Shown piece by piece: positions 36,097 to 47,239 of a stretch of 64,000 nt of DNA; within the stretch, counting starts at the first letter, position 1, and every line of letters begins with the position of its first letter. The stretch covers positions 372,001-436,000 of the forward strand of contig NZ_RSEK01000001.1 of assembly GCF_003958635.1 (NCBI RefSeq), written 5' to 3'. A program made the translations under genes and the position numbers. Below the pieces are notes generated by a model, which had not been told where the DNA came from, searched no databases, and saw only the letters and a program-made list of their open reading frames with translations. The DNA is from Altericroceibacterium xinjiangense. Lineage in GTDB: Bacteria; Pseudomonadota; Alphaproteobacteria; Sphingomonadales; Sphingomonadaceae.

Positions 36097-37146
36097 ATGA
36101 GAGTTTTCGTAACGGGCGGCGCGGGCTTCATCGGATCGGCCCTGATCCGCCATCTCATCTCTGAAACCAAGCACCGTGTCCTGAACTTCGACAAGCTGAC
36201 CTACGCCGGTACGCTCCAGTCGCTGGAACCGGTGTCGAACAGCGACCGCTATCGCTTCGTCCGCGGTGACGTGTGCGACCGTGGGCTGGTCGATGCAGTG
36301 CTGGCCGATTTCCGCCCCGACGTGATCGTGCACCTGGCCGCCGAAAGCCACGTGGACCGATCCATAGACGGGCCCGCGGACTTCATATGGACAAACGTGA
36401 TCGGCACTTTCACGCTGCTTCAGGCCGCGCTCGGCTATTGGCGCGGGCTCGACGCGGCAAGCAGGGCGGCATTTCGTTTTCACCACGTCTCAACGGACGA
36501 GGTCTTCGGTTCACTGGAGGATGAAGGGCGGTTCACCGAGGCCACGCCGTACGATCCGCGTTCGCCCTATTCCGCCTCAAAGGCATCTTCCGATCACCTG
36601 GTCCAGGCCTGGTGGCACACCTATGGGCTACCGGTGCTGGTGACCAATTGCTCCAACAACTACGGTCCCTACCATTTCCCCGAAAAGCTCATTCCTCTGA
36701 CGATCCTGCGCGCTCTCGCGGGGGATACCTTGCCGGTCTACGGCAACGGCAGCAATGTTCGGGACTGGCTCTATGTCGAAGACCACGCCCGTGCGCTGCG
36801 CCGGGTGTTCGAAGAAGGCGCCCCCGGCGAAACGTACATCATCGGCGGCAATGCCGAGCGCCGGAACATCGATGTGGTGGAGACGATCTGCTCCACGCTC
36901 GACAGCCTGAAGGCCCTGCCGAAAGGAAGCCACCGCGACCTGATCACGTTCGTGCACGACAGGCCCGGTCACGATCAGCGCTATGCCATCGACGCGACCA
37001 AGCTGCGCAACCAGCTCGGCTGGACACCGCAAGTCGGTTTCGATCAGGGGATCGTCCTGACGGTCCGCTGGTATCTGGAAAACCAGAGGTGGTGGGCACC
37101 CCTTCTCTCGCGCAACGCCACCCAGCGCTTGGGACTGGTGGCCTGA
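36097..37146 (+). CDS. rfbB: dTDP-glucose 4,6-dehydratase
   Basis: 349 aa extended SDR enzyme. The NAD-binding motif is [16 protein letters not shown] at residues 4-19, the substrate-site motif is [10 protein letters not shown], and the catalytic pair is in [12 protein letters not shown]. The family-specific [16 protein letters not shown] and [15 protein letters not shown] follow. It performs the second step of dTDP-L-rhamnose synthesis. It starts 22 bp after rfbC and is followed within 3 bp by rfbD. Confidence 0.97.
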   Translation: MRVFVTGGAGFIGSALIRHLISETKHRVLNFDKLTYAGTLQSLEPVSNSDRYRFVRGDVCDRGLVDAVLADFRPDVIVHLAAESHVDRSIDGPADFIWTNVIGTFTLLQAALGYWRGLDAASRAAFRFHHVSTDEVFGSLEDEGRFTEATPYDPRSPYSASKASSDHLVQAWWHTYGLPVLVTNCSNNYGPYHFPEKLIPLTILRALAGDTLPVYGNGSNVRDWLYVEDHARALRRVFEEGAPGETYIIGGNAERRNIDVVETICSTLDSLKALPKGSHRDLITFVHDRPGHDQRYAIDATKLRNQLGWTPQVGFDQGIVLTVRWYLENQRWWAPLLSRNATQRLGLVA

Positions 37147-37149
37147 GTG

Positions 37150-38046
37150 ATGGCGCGCTCCGTCCTCGTTACCGGCGGTGAGGGACAGATCGGGCGCGAA
37201 CTGCAACGCCTGTCCTGGCCATCTGGTCTTGTCGCCGTATTTCCCGGGCGAGACCGGCTCGACTTGTGCAACCCCGAGAGCATCGCCGAATACGTCGCCG
37301 GAACGGACTGGGGCTGCATCGTCAACTGCGCCGCCTGGACCGCCGTTGATGCTGCCGAAGACGCCGTCGCCGAAGCCTTCCGGGTCAACGCCCAGGGCCC
37401 GGCCCTGCTAGCGGAAGCCGCTGCCCGTGCCCGGATCCCCTTCGTCCAGCTTTCGACCGATTATGTCTTCGATGGCCGGCTGGATCGTCCTTACCGGGAG
37501 GATGATCCGGTCTGCCCGCGTAATGCCTACGGCGCGAGCAAGCTGGCCGGGGAGCTGGCGGTTCGTGCCGCGCACCCGCGCGCCGTGGTGTTGCGGACGG
37601 CCTGGGTGCTGAGCGTTCACCGGACAAACTTCCTCAAGACGATGCTCCGTCTCGCAGACACGCGAAAGCAGCTGAGCGTGGTCGCGGACCAGGTGGGCTG
37701 CCCCACGTCCGCCAGCGACATCGCCAAGGCGATACGCCAGATCTGTCAGCGGCTGATCGATGATCCGTCCGCGCCATGCGGCATTTATCACTTTGCCGGC
37801 GCCGGATCGGCATCCTGGCATGAACTGGCCTGCGCGATCTTCGATGATGCGGCCCTGCAGGGCCGGCGCGTTCCCGAAGTGAACCCGATCGAGACCCAGG
37901 ATTATCCGACCCGGGCAGCACGCCCGGCCAATTCGCGGCTGGAGACCAGCCGCATCACACAGGACTTCGGGATTGTCCCGCGCCCGTGGCGCGATGCCGT
38001 GCGCGACATCGTCGATGAACTCCAGACACAGGAACAACCGGCATGA
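37150..38046 (+). CDS. rfbD: dTDP-4-dehydrorhamnose reductase
   Basis: 298 aa SDR-type NADPH-dependent reductase giving dTDP-L-rhamnose. The nucleotide motif is [17 protein letters not shown] at the N-terminus, [13 protein letters not shown] follows, and the catalytic Tyr/Lys are in [17 protein letters not shown] and RTAWVLS are further family marks. A GTG at 37147 directly before ATG 37150 is an alternative start. The stop overlaps the rfbA start as ATGA. Confidence 0.96.
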   Translation: MARSVLVTGGEGQIGRELQRLSWPSGLVAVFPGRDRLDLCNPESIAEYVAGTDWGCIVNCAAWTAVDAAEDAVAEAFRVNAQGPALLAEAAARARIPFVQLSTDYVFDGRLDRPYREDDPVCPRNAYGASKLAGELAVRAAHPRAVVLRTAWVLSVHRTNFLKTMLRLADTRKQLSVVADQVGCPTSASDIAKAIRQICQRLIDDPSAPCGIYHFAGAGSASWHELACAIFDDAALQGRRVPEVNPIETQDYPTRAARPANSRLETSRITQDFGIVPRPWRDAVRDIVDELQTQEQPA

Positions 38047-38948
38047 AGGGAATCATCCTCGCGGGCGGATCGGGGACTCGCCTCCATCCAATGACGCTGG
38101 TCACATCCAAGCAGCTGATGCCGATCTACGACAAGCCGATGATCTACTATCCGATTTCGACGTTGATGCTGGCCGGAATTCGCGAGATTCTGCTGATCTC
38201 CACCGCGCGCGACATCCCGAGCTTTCAGGCGCTGCTGGGCGACGGCAGCCAGTGGGGCGTCTCGATCGCATACGCGGTCCAGCCCCGTCCGGACGGACTG
38301 GCCCAGGCCTACATCATCGGCGCGGACTTCGTACACGGTTCCAACTCAGCCCTGATCCTGGGAGACAACCTGTTCTACGGCCACGGGATCACAGACCTTC
38401 TTTGCCGGGCTGCCCAGCGATCGGAAGGGGCAACCGTTTTCGCCTATCACGTCAACGATCCGGAACGGTACGGAGTCGTTGAATTCGACACCGATTCACG
38501 GGCCGTCTCCATCGAGGAGAAGCCGCTTCACCCGCGTTCGAACTGGGCGGTGACCGGCCTGTACTTCTATGACCAGCAGATAGTGGACATCGCGGCCGAC
38601 CTGCGCCCCTCGGCGCGCGGCGAGCTGGAGATCACGGATGTAAACCGGGCTTATCTGGCGTCCGGGCAACTGAACGTCGAGCAAATGGGGCGCGGCTATG
38701 CCTGGCTCGACACCGGAACGCCCGAAAGCATGGTGGAAGCTTCCGAGTTCGTGCGAACACTGGAAAAGCGGCAGGCGTTCAAGATCGCCTGCCCCGAAGA
38801 AATCGCCTTCCGGCAAGGCTTCATCGGGGAAGGGGAAATGGCGCGTGCCATCGCCCGGTTCGGCAAGTCCGCCTACGGCCAGTACCTGGCGATGATCGCC
38901 GGGCAAGGCGGCATGGCCGACATTCGCGCGATTGCCTCGGCTGCCTGA
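38043..38948 (+). CDS. rfbA: Glucose-1-phosphate thymidylyltransferase
   Basis: 301 aa nucleotidyltransferase making dTDP-glucose, the first step of the rhamnose pathway. Clear motifs are [16 protein letters not shown] at the N-terminus, [16 protein letters not shown], and GDNLFYGHG for metal and nucleotide binding. It is the last gene of rfbCBDA and is convergent with the malic enzyme gene, 10 bp apart, with no visible terminator. It marks the right edge of the accessory island. Confidence 0.97.
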   Translation: MKGIILAGGSGTRLHPMTLVTSKQLMPIYDKPMIYYPISTLMLAGIREILLISTARDIPSFQALLGDGSQWGVSIAYAVQPRPDGLAQAYIIGADFVHGSNSALILGDNLFYGHGITDLLCRAAQRSEGATVFAYHVNDPERYGVVEFDTDSRAVSIEEKPLHPRSNWAVTGLYFYDQQIVDIAADLRPSARGELEITDVNRAYLASGQLNVEQMGRGYAWLDTGTPESMVEASEFVRTLEKRQAFKIACPEEIAFRQGFIGEGEMARAIARFGKSAYGQYLAMIAGQGGMADIRAIASAA

Positions 38949-38958
38949 CGGACGCGGC

Positions 38959-41226
<2,268 letters not shown>

Positions 41227-41338
41227 GCATCTTCTCCTGTTCGTCACGTCCTCTAACCGAGCGCGAGGCGAAACGACAGGGGAAAGCTTTCCCAGACCGC
41301 TTTCCGAATCGGGCCCGGCATCGCTAAGCCCGTGCGCG

Positions 41339-43957
41339 ATGGCCAAAAGCACCGCCCCCAGCCCGATGCTGGCACAGTACCTCGCCCTGAAACAGGAAGC
41401 GGGCGACTGCCTGCTGTTCTACCGCATGGGCGATTTCTTCGAGTTGTTCTTCGACGATGCCAGGCACGCAAGCAGGGTGCTGGATATCGCGCTGACCAGC
41501 CGGGGCGAACACGCGGGCGAACCGATCCCGATGTGCGGGGTGCCGGTCCATTCGGCGGAAAGCTACCTTGCTCGGCTTATCCGGGCAGGCTGCCGGGTAG
41601 CCATCGCCGAACAAGTGGAAACCCCGGAAGAAGCGAAGAAGCGCGGCGGGTCGAAAGCGCTGGTCGCCCGCGCGATCGTTCGCTTCGTCACCGCCGGGAC
41701 CTTGACCGAGGAAGCCCTGCTCGAGCCCCGCCGCGCCAACATGCTTGCGGCGATCTGCGAAGTGCGCGGCACCTTCGGCATCGCGGCCTGCGACATCTCG
41801 ACTGGCCGGATGGAACTGGAGGAATGCGCGCCGGAGGAATTGGGCGCGGTGCTGGCGCGCATCGGTGCGAGCGAGGTCGTCGCCCCCGAAGATCTGGAAA
41901 GTATGCCTCTGGAGGCAATTCCGCGCCCACGCGGCGGCTTTTCCAGCGACGCTGGGGCAACCGAATTGCAGCGCATCCACGGGGTTGCCACGCTGGATGC
42001 GTTCGGCGCCTTCACCCGCCCGATGCTGGCCGCGGCGGGTGGCCTGATCGCATATCTCGACCATGTCGGGCGCGGCAAGTTGCCGCTGCTGCTTCCTCCG
42101 GTGATCCATAGCGGCTCGGGTCAGCTGCTGATGGACGAAGCGACCAGAGGCAGCCTGGAGATCACCCAATCGCAGCAAGGCGGCCGCACGGGTAGCCTGC
42201 TGGCGACCATCGACCGCTGCATGACTGCCGCGGGTGCCCGGCAACTGGCCGAAGATCTGGCCGCGCCTTTAGCGGACAAGGCGGGGATCGAGGAGCGGCT
42301 CGCCCTCGTCGAGTGGCTGCACAACGATCCGCTGCTGCGCGGTGATCTGCGCGAGATGCTGCGCCAGCTTGCCGACGTCGGCCGGGCCTTGGGCCGCATC
42401 GTTGCCGCCCGGGGAAGCCCGCGCGATCTTGGTCAGCTGCGGGACGGATTGGGGCTGGCGCGGCGGATGCACGACTACTTGCGCGGCAAGCCGGATTGCC
42501 CTGCCCTGCTCACCGCCACGCTTCCTTCCCTTGCCGGTCACGGCGCGCTGGTCGACTTGCTGAGCCACGCCCTGGTCCCTTCGCCTCCGACCGAATGCAG
42601 CGGCTTCATCGCGCAAGGGTACGATGCCGCGCTGGATGAGCTGCGGTCGATCTCGGCCAGTTCTCGCCGTGCCATTGCTGCGCTCGAAGCGAAGTATCGC
42701 AAGGAGACCCGCACGCCTCCGCTCAAGATCCGGCACAACAACGTGCTCGGCTATTTCATCGAAGTGCCGAGCAAGCACGCCGACCGGCTGATGGCGGCGG
42801 ACAGCGGTTTCACGCATCGCCAGACGATGGCGAACGCGGTCCGGTTCAACTCCTTGCACCTGCACGAGGAGGCCAGTCGGATCACGGAAGCCGGTGCTCA
42901 TGCTCAGGCGGCGGAAGAAGCGCATTTCGAGGATCTGGTCGGTGCCGTCACCCGCGCCCGGCAAGCGATCGCCGCCACCGCCGCCGCGCTGGCGCGGATC
43001 GACGTGTCGTTGAGCCATGCGGAGCGGGCGGCGGAAGGCGGGTGGTGCCGTCCCGAGATCGTCGAGGAGCGCCGGCTGGAAATCGCCGATGGCCGCCATC
43101 CAGTGGTCGAGGCGGCATTGGCCAAAGGTGGGGTCAAGGGAGGAACCGGCGGCGCGCGGTTCGTCGGCAACGATTGCCGACTTTCGCCCGAGGACCGGTT
43201 GTGGCTGATCGGCGGCCCCAACATGGGCGGCAAGTCGACTTTCCTGCGGCAGAACGCGCTGGCGGTCGTGCTCGCGCAAGCTGGATCGTTCGTGCCCGCC
43301 GCCAGCGCCACGATCGGCCTTGTCGACCGGTTGTTCAGCCGCGTGGGCGCGAGCGACAACCTTGCGCGCGGGCAATCGACCTTCATGGTCGAGATGGTCG
43401 AGACAGCCGCGATCCTCTCTCAGGCGACCGAGCGAAGCTTCGTGATCCTGGATGAAGTCGGGCGCGGGACATCGACGTATGACGGGCTCGCGCTCGCCTG
43501 GGCCGTGGTCGAGGCAGTGCACGAGACGAAGCGCTGCCGCTGCTTGTTCGCGACTCATTACCACGAGCTCAACCGGCTGGCCGAAACCTGCGATGCCTTG
43601 TCCCTCCACCATGTTCGCGCGCAGGAATGGAAGGGAGAACTGGTGCTGCTGCACGAGGTGGCGAAAGGACCAGCCGACCGTTCCTATGGCCTTGCCGTGG
43701 CCCGGCTTGCCGGTGTGCCGAAGGACGTGGTCGGGCGGGCAAAGGCCGTGCTCGACCGGCTGGAAAAAGGCCGCGCGGAAACCGGCGGCCTTGCCGCCGG
43801 GCTAGGCGAACTGCCTCTGTTCGCCGCAGCCGTCCACGCGCAGGAAGAACAATGCGATTCCCTGCGGGACCGGCTGCAGGAACTGGATATCGACTCGCTC
43901 AGCCCACGCGAGGCGCTCGACTGGCTCTACCAGCTCAAGACGCTGGCGAACGAGTAG
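41339..43957 (+). CDS. mutS: DNA mismatch repair ATPase MutS
   Basis: 872 aa, the normal family length, from ATG 41339; the frame is open upstream to 41132 but overlaps the maeB 5' end. The mismatch-binding F-x-E region is DFFELF at residues 32-37, the clamp and lever domains lie in the middle, and the ABC-type ATPase has Walker A GGPNMGGKST at 625-634 and Walker B VILDEVGRGTSTYDG. The C-terminal helix-turn-helix is present (LSPREALDWLYQL). It detects mismatches as a dimer and recruits MutL. It is divergent from maeB. Confidence 0.97.
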   Translation: MAKSTAPSPMLAQYLALKQEAGDCLLFYRMGDFFELFFDDARHASRVLDIALTSRGEHAGEPIPMCGVPVHSAESYLARLIRAGCRVAIAEQVETPEEAKKRGGSKALVARAIVRFVTAGTLTEEALLEPRRANMLAAICEVRGTFGIAACDISTGRMELEECAPEELGAVLARIGASEVVAPEDLESMPLEAIPRPRGGFSSDAGATELQRIHGVATLDAFGAFTRPMLAAAGGLIAYLDHVGRGKLPLLLPPVIHSGSGQLLMDEATRGSLEITQSQQGGRTGSLLATIDRCMTAAGARQLAEDLAAPLADKAGIEERLALVEWLHNDPLLRGDLREMLRQLADVGRALGRIVAARGSPRDLGQLRDGLGLARRMHDYLRGKPDCPALLTATLPSLAGHGALVDLLSHALVPSPPTECSGFIAQGYDAALDELRSISASSRRAIAALEAKYRKETRTPPLKIRHNNVLGYFIEVPSKHADRLMAADSGFTHRQTMANAVRFNSLHLHEEASRITEAGAHAQAAEEAHFEDLVGAVTRARQAIAATAAALARIDVSLSHAERAAEGGWCRPEIVEERRLEIADGRHPVVEAALAKGGVKGGTGGARFVGNDCRLSPEDRLWLIGGPNMGGKSTFLRQNALAVVLAQAGSFVPAASATIGLVDRLFSRVGASDNLARGQSTFMVEMVETAAILSQATERSFVILDEVGRGTSTYDGLALAWAVVEAVHETKRCRCLFATHYHELNRLAETCDALSLHHVRAQEWKGELVLLHEVAKGPADRSYGLAVARLAGVPKDVVGRAKAVLDRLEKGRAETGGLAAGLGELPLFAAAVHAQEEQCDSLRDRLQELDIDSLSPREALDWLYQLKTLANE

Positions 43958-43969
43958 GCTTGCCCGCAA

Positions 43970-44338
43970 TCAGCGTGCGGGACGGGCAGGCTTCCCGGAT
44001 GCGCCGTCGCCCGGCAGATCGTCGAGCTTGTTCGCCGGACCATATTTGTCCGTGTTGTCGTCCATGTTCGGCTCGCCTTGGTAGGCGCTCATGTCGATCC
44101 GGCCGCTCTCGTTCATGTCGCGCATGTGGTCGACGATGTCCTGGGTCGAATCGTTCATCAGATCCGTCTTGCCGGGCCCCTTTTTGCTCTGAAGCGGGCG
44201 GTCCGTTGCCGGGGTGATCTGGCGGGCATCGTCGGTGACGTCCTGCGCCTGGCTCAGGTGGTCATCCTGCTCGGAGTTGTCGAGCTCCGGTGCGAGATGG
44301 GACTGGCGTTCTTCGTGGCTTCCCTTGGGGCGATTCAT
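43970..44338 (-). CDS. Hydrophilic hypothetical protein
   Basis: 122 aa. It is very polar, rich in Asp, Gln, Asn and Lys, with no hydrophobic segment, cysteine or known motif, and is probably largely disordered. It contains a DDHLSQAQDVTDDARQ segment and a central DLMNDSTQDIVDHMRDMN helix. The gene is convergent with mutS, 12 bp apart, and 34 bp upstream of the adenosyltransferase gene. The codon pattern is normal for the genome, so I believe it is real, but I cannot give a function. Confidence 0.6.
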   Translation of the reverse strand: MNRPKGSHEERQSHLAPELDNSEQDDHLSQAQDVTDDARQITPATDRPLQSKKGPGKTDLMNDSTQDIVDHMRDMNESGRIDMSAYQGEPNMDDNTDKYGPANKLDDLPGDGASGKPARPAR

Positions 44339-44372
44339 CGATGGTCTCCTTTAGGAAACCAACCCTTGGCGC

Positions 44373-44957
44373 TTACCCGGCGTTCCCGGAGTTAGGGCGA
44401 TTGGCCCCCGGCTGCCACAGTACGTCGCCTTCGCCGGCCGCGTTGACGGCCCGCGCCAGCACGAAAAGATGATCGGACAAGCGATTGATGTAGGCTAGCG
44501 CCGCCGGATTGACCGGCTCTGCCTCCGCCAGCGCGGTCATCGCCCGTTCTGCCTGACGCGCAGAGGCACGCGCGACATGCAGGCGCGCCGCCGCTTCATT
44601 CCCGCCGGGCAGGATGAAGCTGCGCAGCGGCTCAAGCCGTTCAGTCAGCGAATCGATCTGCCGTTCAAGCCACTCGACCTGCGCCGGCACGATCCGCAAA
44701 ACCATCTCGGACGGGGTAAAGTCATCGCCGGGCGTCGCAATGTCCGCGCCAAGATCGAACAAGTCGTTCTGTATGCGGGTCAGCGCAGGCCGCTGCGCCT
44801 CGGCCGCCACTGCCGCCAGGCCGATCGCGCTGTTCGCTTCATCCACCCGGCCGATCGCTTCGATCCGCAGCGAATGCTTGGAGCGCCGAGTCCCGTCGAC
44901 AAGGCCGGTCGTGCCGTCATCCCCCGTACGGGTGTAGATCCGGTTCAGCCGGACCAT
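44373..44957 (-). CDS. Cob(I)yrinic acid a,c-diamide adenosyltransferase (PduO/MmaB type)
   Basis: 194 aa from ATG 44957; the open frame continues upstream across the next gene and is not real there. The ATP-binding N-terminus RIYTRTGDDGTTGLVDG, the RIEAIGRVDEANSAIG region and the C-terminal RLSDHLFVLAR motif are diagnostic for PduO-type enzymes. It transfers the adenosyl group of ATP to cobalamin. It lies 5 bp after a small membrane-protein gene, as often in sphingomonads. Confidence 0.93.
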   Translation of the reverse strand: MVRLNRIYTRTGDDGTTGLVDGTRRSKHSLRIEAIGRVDEANSAIGLAAVAAEAQRPALTRIQNDLFDLGADIATPGDDFTPSEMVLRIVPAQVEWLERQIDSLTERLEPLRSFILPGGNEAAARLHVARASARQAERAMTALAEAEPVNPAALAYINRLSDHLFVLARAVNAAGEGDVLWQPGANRPNSGNAG

Positions 44958-44962
44958 GCCGC

Positions 44963-45190
44963 TTAGCGGTTGAACATCAGCAGGACGGCGACCACCACGA
45001 CGGCGAGCGCCTGGTACTTGATGCGGGCGAACATCATCTGGTTCTGCCTCAGCTGCATCTCGGTCGCCCGGTCCCCGTCGTTTTCGAGATCGAGCCTGGT
45101 GCTCTGGAGAAAGGCGACGATGCCCCGCACCAGCGAGACGACGACCATGATCGCCAGCAGGGCGATGACGATGACGAGGAACGTGTTCAT
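44963..45190 (-). CDS. Small twin-transmembrane protein
   Basis: 75 aa with two membrane helices (residues 4-26 and about 60-73) joined by a polar linker (LQSTRLDLENDGDRATEMQ). The layout fits the HIG1-like/twin-transmembrane proteins usually encoded beside the cobalamin adenosyltransferase gene in alphaproteobacteria. Its start overlaps the gluQ stop as ATGA. The function is not established from the sequence. Confidence 0.75.
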   Translation of the reverse strand: MNTFLVIVIALLAIMVVVSLVRGIVAFLQSTRLDLENDGDRATEMQLRQNQMMFARIKYQALAVVVVAVLLMFNR

Positions 45191-46038
45191 GGTTCGATAT
45201 GTAGGGATTCGCCCATGGCAATACCAGCGGGCAATCGACCGGCTCGCAACGAATCCGCCAGCGCGCGCCCGTCCTCCCCGGCCTGCCGCAGAGCCGCGAG
45301 CGAAGGGGAGCCGCGCCGCTTGGCAAGCTTGCGCCCGTCTGCGCCCAGCAGCACCGGGTGGTGGTGCCAGACGGGGATTGGAAGGCCGAGCAGTTCCTGC
45401 AGCAGTCGGTGGATGGGAGTGGCGGAAAACAGGTCGAGTCCGCGGGTTACCAGTGTCACCCCGTCCGCTGCATCGTCCAGCGTGACCGCGAGATGATAGC
45501 TGGCCGGGGTGGACTTGTCCTTGCGGACCAGGACCACGTCGGCGAGTTGCTCTGGACGCACGGCTCGCGGCCCGGCTCGTTCATCGAGCCAGCCAAGCGC
45601 GCCTGTCTGCCGGAGCGCTTCCACGACATCGAGCCGCCAGGCCGCCGGCATCGCCGGATCAGGCGGGCGTCCCTTGCAGGTTCCGGCATAGAGCGGCCCA
45701 TCGGGTCCGATCTTGCGGGCGGAGGCTGCGATCTGCGCCCGGGTGCAGGTGCAGGGGTAAAGCAGGCCTTGCGCTCTTAGCCGTTCCGCAGCCGCCGCAT
45801 AGACCGCGAGGCGGGAGGATTGCTGCGGCACTTCCTCCCATTCCAGACCAAGCCAGGCGAGATCCGCCCGGAACTCGGCAATCAATTCAGACCGGGACCG
45901 CTCCCCGTCGATATCCTCGATCCGCAGCAGGAAGCGTCCGCCCCGCGCTTTCGCCAGATCGTGCGCGACGATGGCTGAAAAGGCATGGCCGAGATGCAGG
46001 GGTCCGTTGGGACTAGGGGCAAAGCGGGTCACAATCAC
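45187..46038 (-). CDS. gluQ: Glutamyl-Q tRNA(Asp) synthetase
   Basis: 283 aa, a short paralogue of glutamyl-tRNA synthetase without the anticodon-binding domain, which adds glutamate to queuosine in tRNA(Asp). The HIGH-type motif is FAPSPNGPLHLGHA at the N-terminus, the zinc site includes CTCTRAQ and a later GTC, and the KMSKS-type loop is KLAKRRG. The strict start FAPSPNG and the truncated length separate it from GltX. It heads a minus-strand group with the small membrane protein and the adenosyltransferase. Confidence 0.93.
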   Translation of the reverse strand: MIVTRFAPSPNGPLHLGHAFSAIVAHDLAKARGGRFLLRIEDIDGERSRSELIAEFRADLAWLGLEWEEVPQQSSRLAVYAAAAERLRAQGLLYPCTCTRAQIAASARKIGPDGPLYAGTCKGRPPDPAMPAAWRLDVVEALRQTGALGWLDERAGPRAVRPEQLADVVLVRKDKSTPASYHLAVTLDDAADGVTLVTRGLDLFSATPIHRLLQELLGLPIPVWHHHPVLLGADGRKLAKRRGSPSLAALRQAGEDGRALADSLRAGRLPAGIAMGESLHIEP

Positions 46039-46080
46039 AATGGCCGTCCCCTGCGGTTTTCCCCGTGAACTGGCAATAAT

Positions 46081-46105
46081 CCTGTGACTTGCAGCTTGTC
46101 ACAGG
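46081..46105. promoter_or_regulatory. Perfect 8-bp inverted repeat, candidate operator
   Basis: CCTGTGAC and GTCACAGG are separated by 9 bp in the intergenic region between gluQ and the HNH gene. The half-sites resemble CRP/FNR-family halves, but the spacing (TGTGA-N11-TCACA) is wider than the CRP consensus. A TTGACG follows directly at 46107-46112 and could be a -35 element of the HNH gene, although no good -10 is seen. Confidence 0.4.
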
Positions 46106-46161
46106 GTTGACGTTTTACTTTGCAAATGTTCCCTAAGCGATATCAGGGAGCGAGGAGCCAC

Positions 46162-46770
46162 GTGTTCAAGGCCGAACTGATTGAACGGGCAGCCCGGTTT
46201 CGCAGCGCCGAGGAAGACCCTACCCGCAAGCTGGACAGCTGCCCGGCGCTGGTGCTCAACGCCGATTTCACGCCGCTGTCCTACTATCCCCTGAGCCTGT
46301 GGCCCTGGCAGACCGCGATCAAGGCGGTGTTCCTGGAACGAGTCGACATCGTCGCCAGCTATGAACGGCAAGTCCACTCGCCGTCGCTCGACATGAAGAT
46401 CCCGTCGGTCATCGCGCTGCGGCAGTATGTGAGACCCAGCGAGTTTCCCGCTTTTACCCGATTCAACGTTTTTCTGCGCGACCGTTTCTGCTGCCAGTAC
46501 TGCGGCAGTCCGGATCAGCTGACGTTCGACCACGTGGTTCCGCGCCGGTTGGGCGGCAAAACGACCTGGGAAAATATTCTAACCGCCTGCGCACCGTGCA
46601 ACATGAAGAAGGGTGGGCGCACGCCGGCACAAGCCAGCATGCAGCCGCTGGTCCCGCCGATCCGCCCGACGAGCTGGCAGCTGATCCAGCATGGCAAGAG
46701 CTTTCCGCCGAACTATCTCCACGAAACCTGGCGTGACTGGCTGTATTGGGACATCGAACTGGAAGCCTGA
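46162..46770 (+). CDS. HNH endonuclease
   Basis: 202 aa from GTG 46162, preceded by AGGAG; a TTG or ATG 12-14 codons upstream lacks a ribosome site. The HNH domain is in the C-terminal half: FCCQYCGSPDQLTFDHVVPRR supplies the first Cys pair and the DH, the central Asn is in WENILTACAPCNMKK, and the second Cys pair is CAPC. The N-terminal half (CPALVLNADFTPLSYYPLS) is typical of a widespread chromosomal HNH family. It is not linked to a restriction system here, and its biological target is unknown. Confidence 0.88.
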   Translation: MFKAELIERAARFRSAEEDPTRKLDSCPALVLNADFTPLSYYPLSLWPWQTAIKAVFLERVDIVASYERQVHSPSLDMKIPSVIALRQYVRPSEFPAFTRFNVFLRDRFCCQYCGSPDQLTFDHVVPRRLGGKTTWENILTACAPCNMKKGGRTPAQASMQPLVPPIRPTSWQLIQHGKSFPPNYLHETWRDWLYWDIELEA

Positions 46771-46785
46771 CGGCCTCGGGTCCGG

Positions 46786-47217
46786 TCAGCCTTCGATCAC
46801 CTTGCTGGCCGGGTGATGCTTGTCGAGATGACGCTTCAGGACCTTGAGATTCCGGGTGTTGGAGCGGAACACCAGATCGAACGCATCGCCGACGATCGGG
46901 ATTGCCCCGATTGTAGTATCGAAGGCGACGTTGCCCGCCATCCGCAGCAGCTTCCACTTCGGCAAGCCGAGATTGCGGGCTTCCCACACGATATAGGCGC
47001 CAAGCCCCGCAGAGATCACATCGCCGACCACTGGCACCAGTCCCAGCACCGCATCGAGGCCGAACGGCAGGTTCACGCCAGGGACGCGAAACCCCCGTTC
47101 CAGCACCCGTTCTACCATTTCCACTCGCTGGCGGATCGCCGCGGGATCGTTGCCGACCGGCACGTCCAGCCCCATTGGCCTTGGACGAGCAGGCGGAACG
47201 CGCCTCATAGGGTCCAT
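46786..47217 (-). CDS. DUF4112 membrane-associated protein
   Basis: 143 aa from ATG 47217, which follows AGGAGGG at 7 bp; an ATG at 47238 lies inside the sequence that forms that ribosome site. The DUF4112 core is clear: PFGLDAVLGLVPVVGDVISAG and a repeat-like IGAIPIVGDAFDLVFRS with two short hydrophobic hairpins, followed by basic residues RNLKVLKRHLDKHH. The family function is unknown. The gene lies 22 bp after the peptide-binding lipoprotein gene. Confidence 0.85.
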   Translation of the reverse strand: MDPMRRVPPARPRPMGLDVPVGNDPAAIRQRVEMVERVLERGFRVPGVNLPFGLDAVLGLVPVVGDVISAGLGAYIVWEARNLGLPKWKLLRMAGNVAFDTTIGAIPIVGDAFDLVFRSNTRNLKVLKRHLDKHHPASKVIEG

Positions 47218-47239
47218 CGACGGGCCCTCCTTTCCCATC

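Noticed and set aside
46081-46105. CRP-binding site
   Set aside because: The half-sites fit, but TGTGA and TCACA are 11 bp apart instead of 6, so I list it only as an unassigned dyad.
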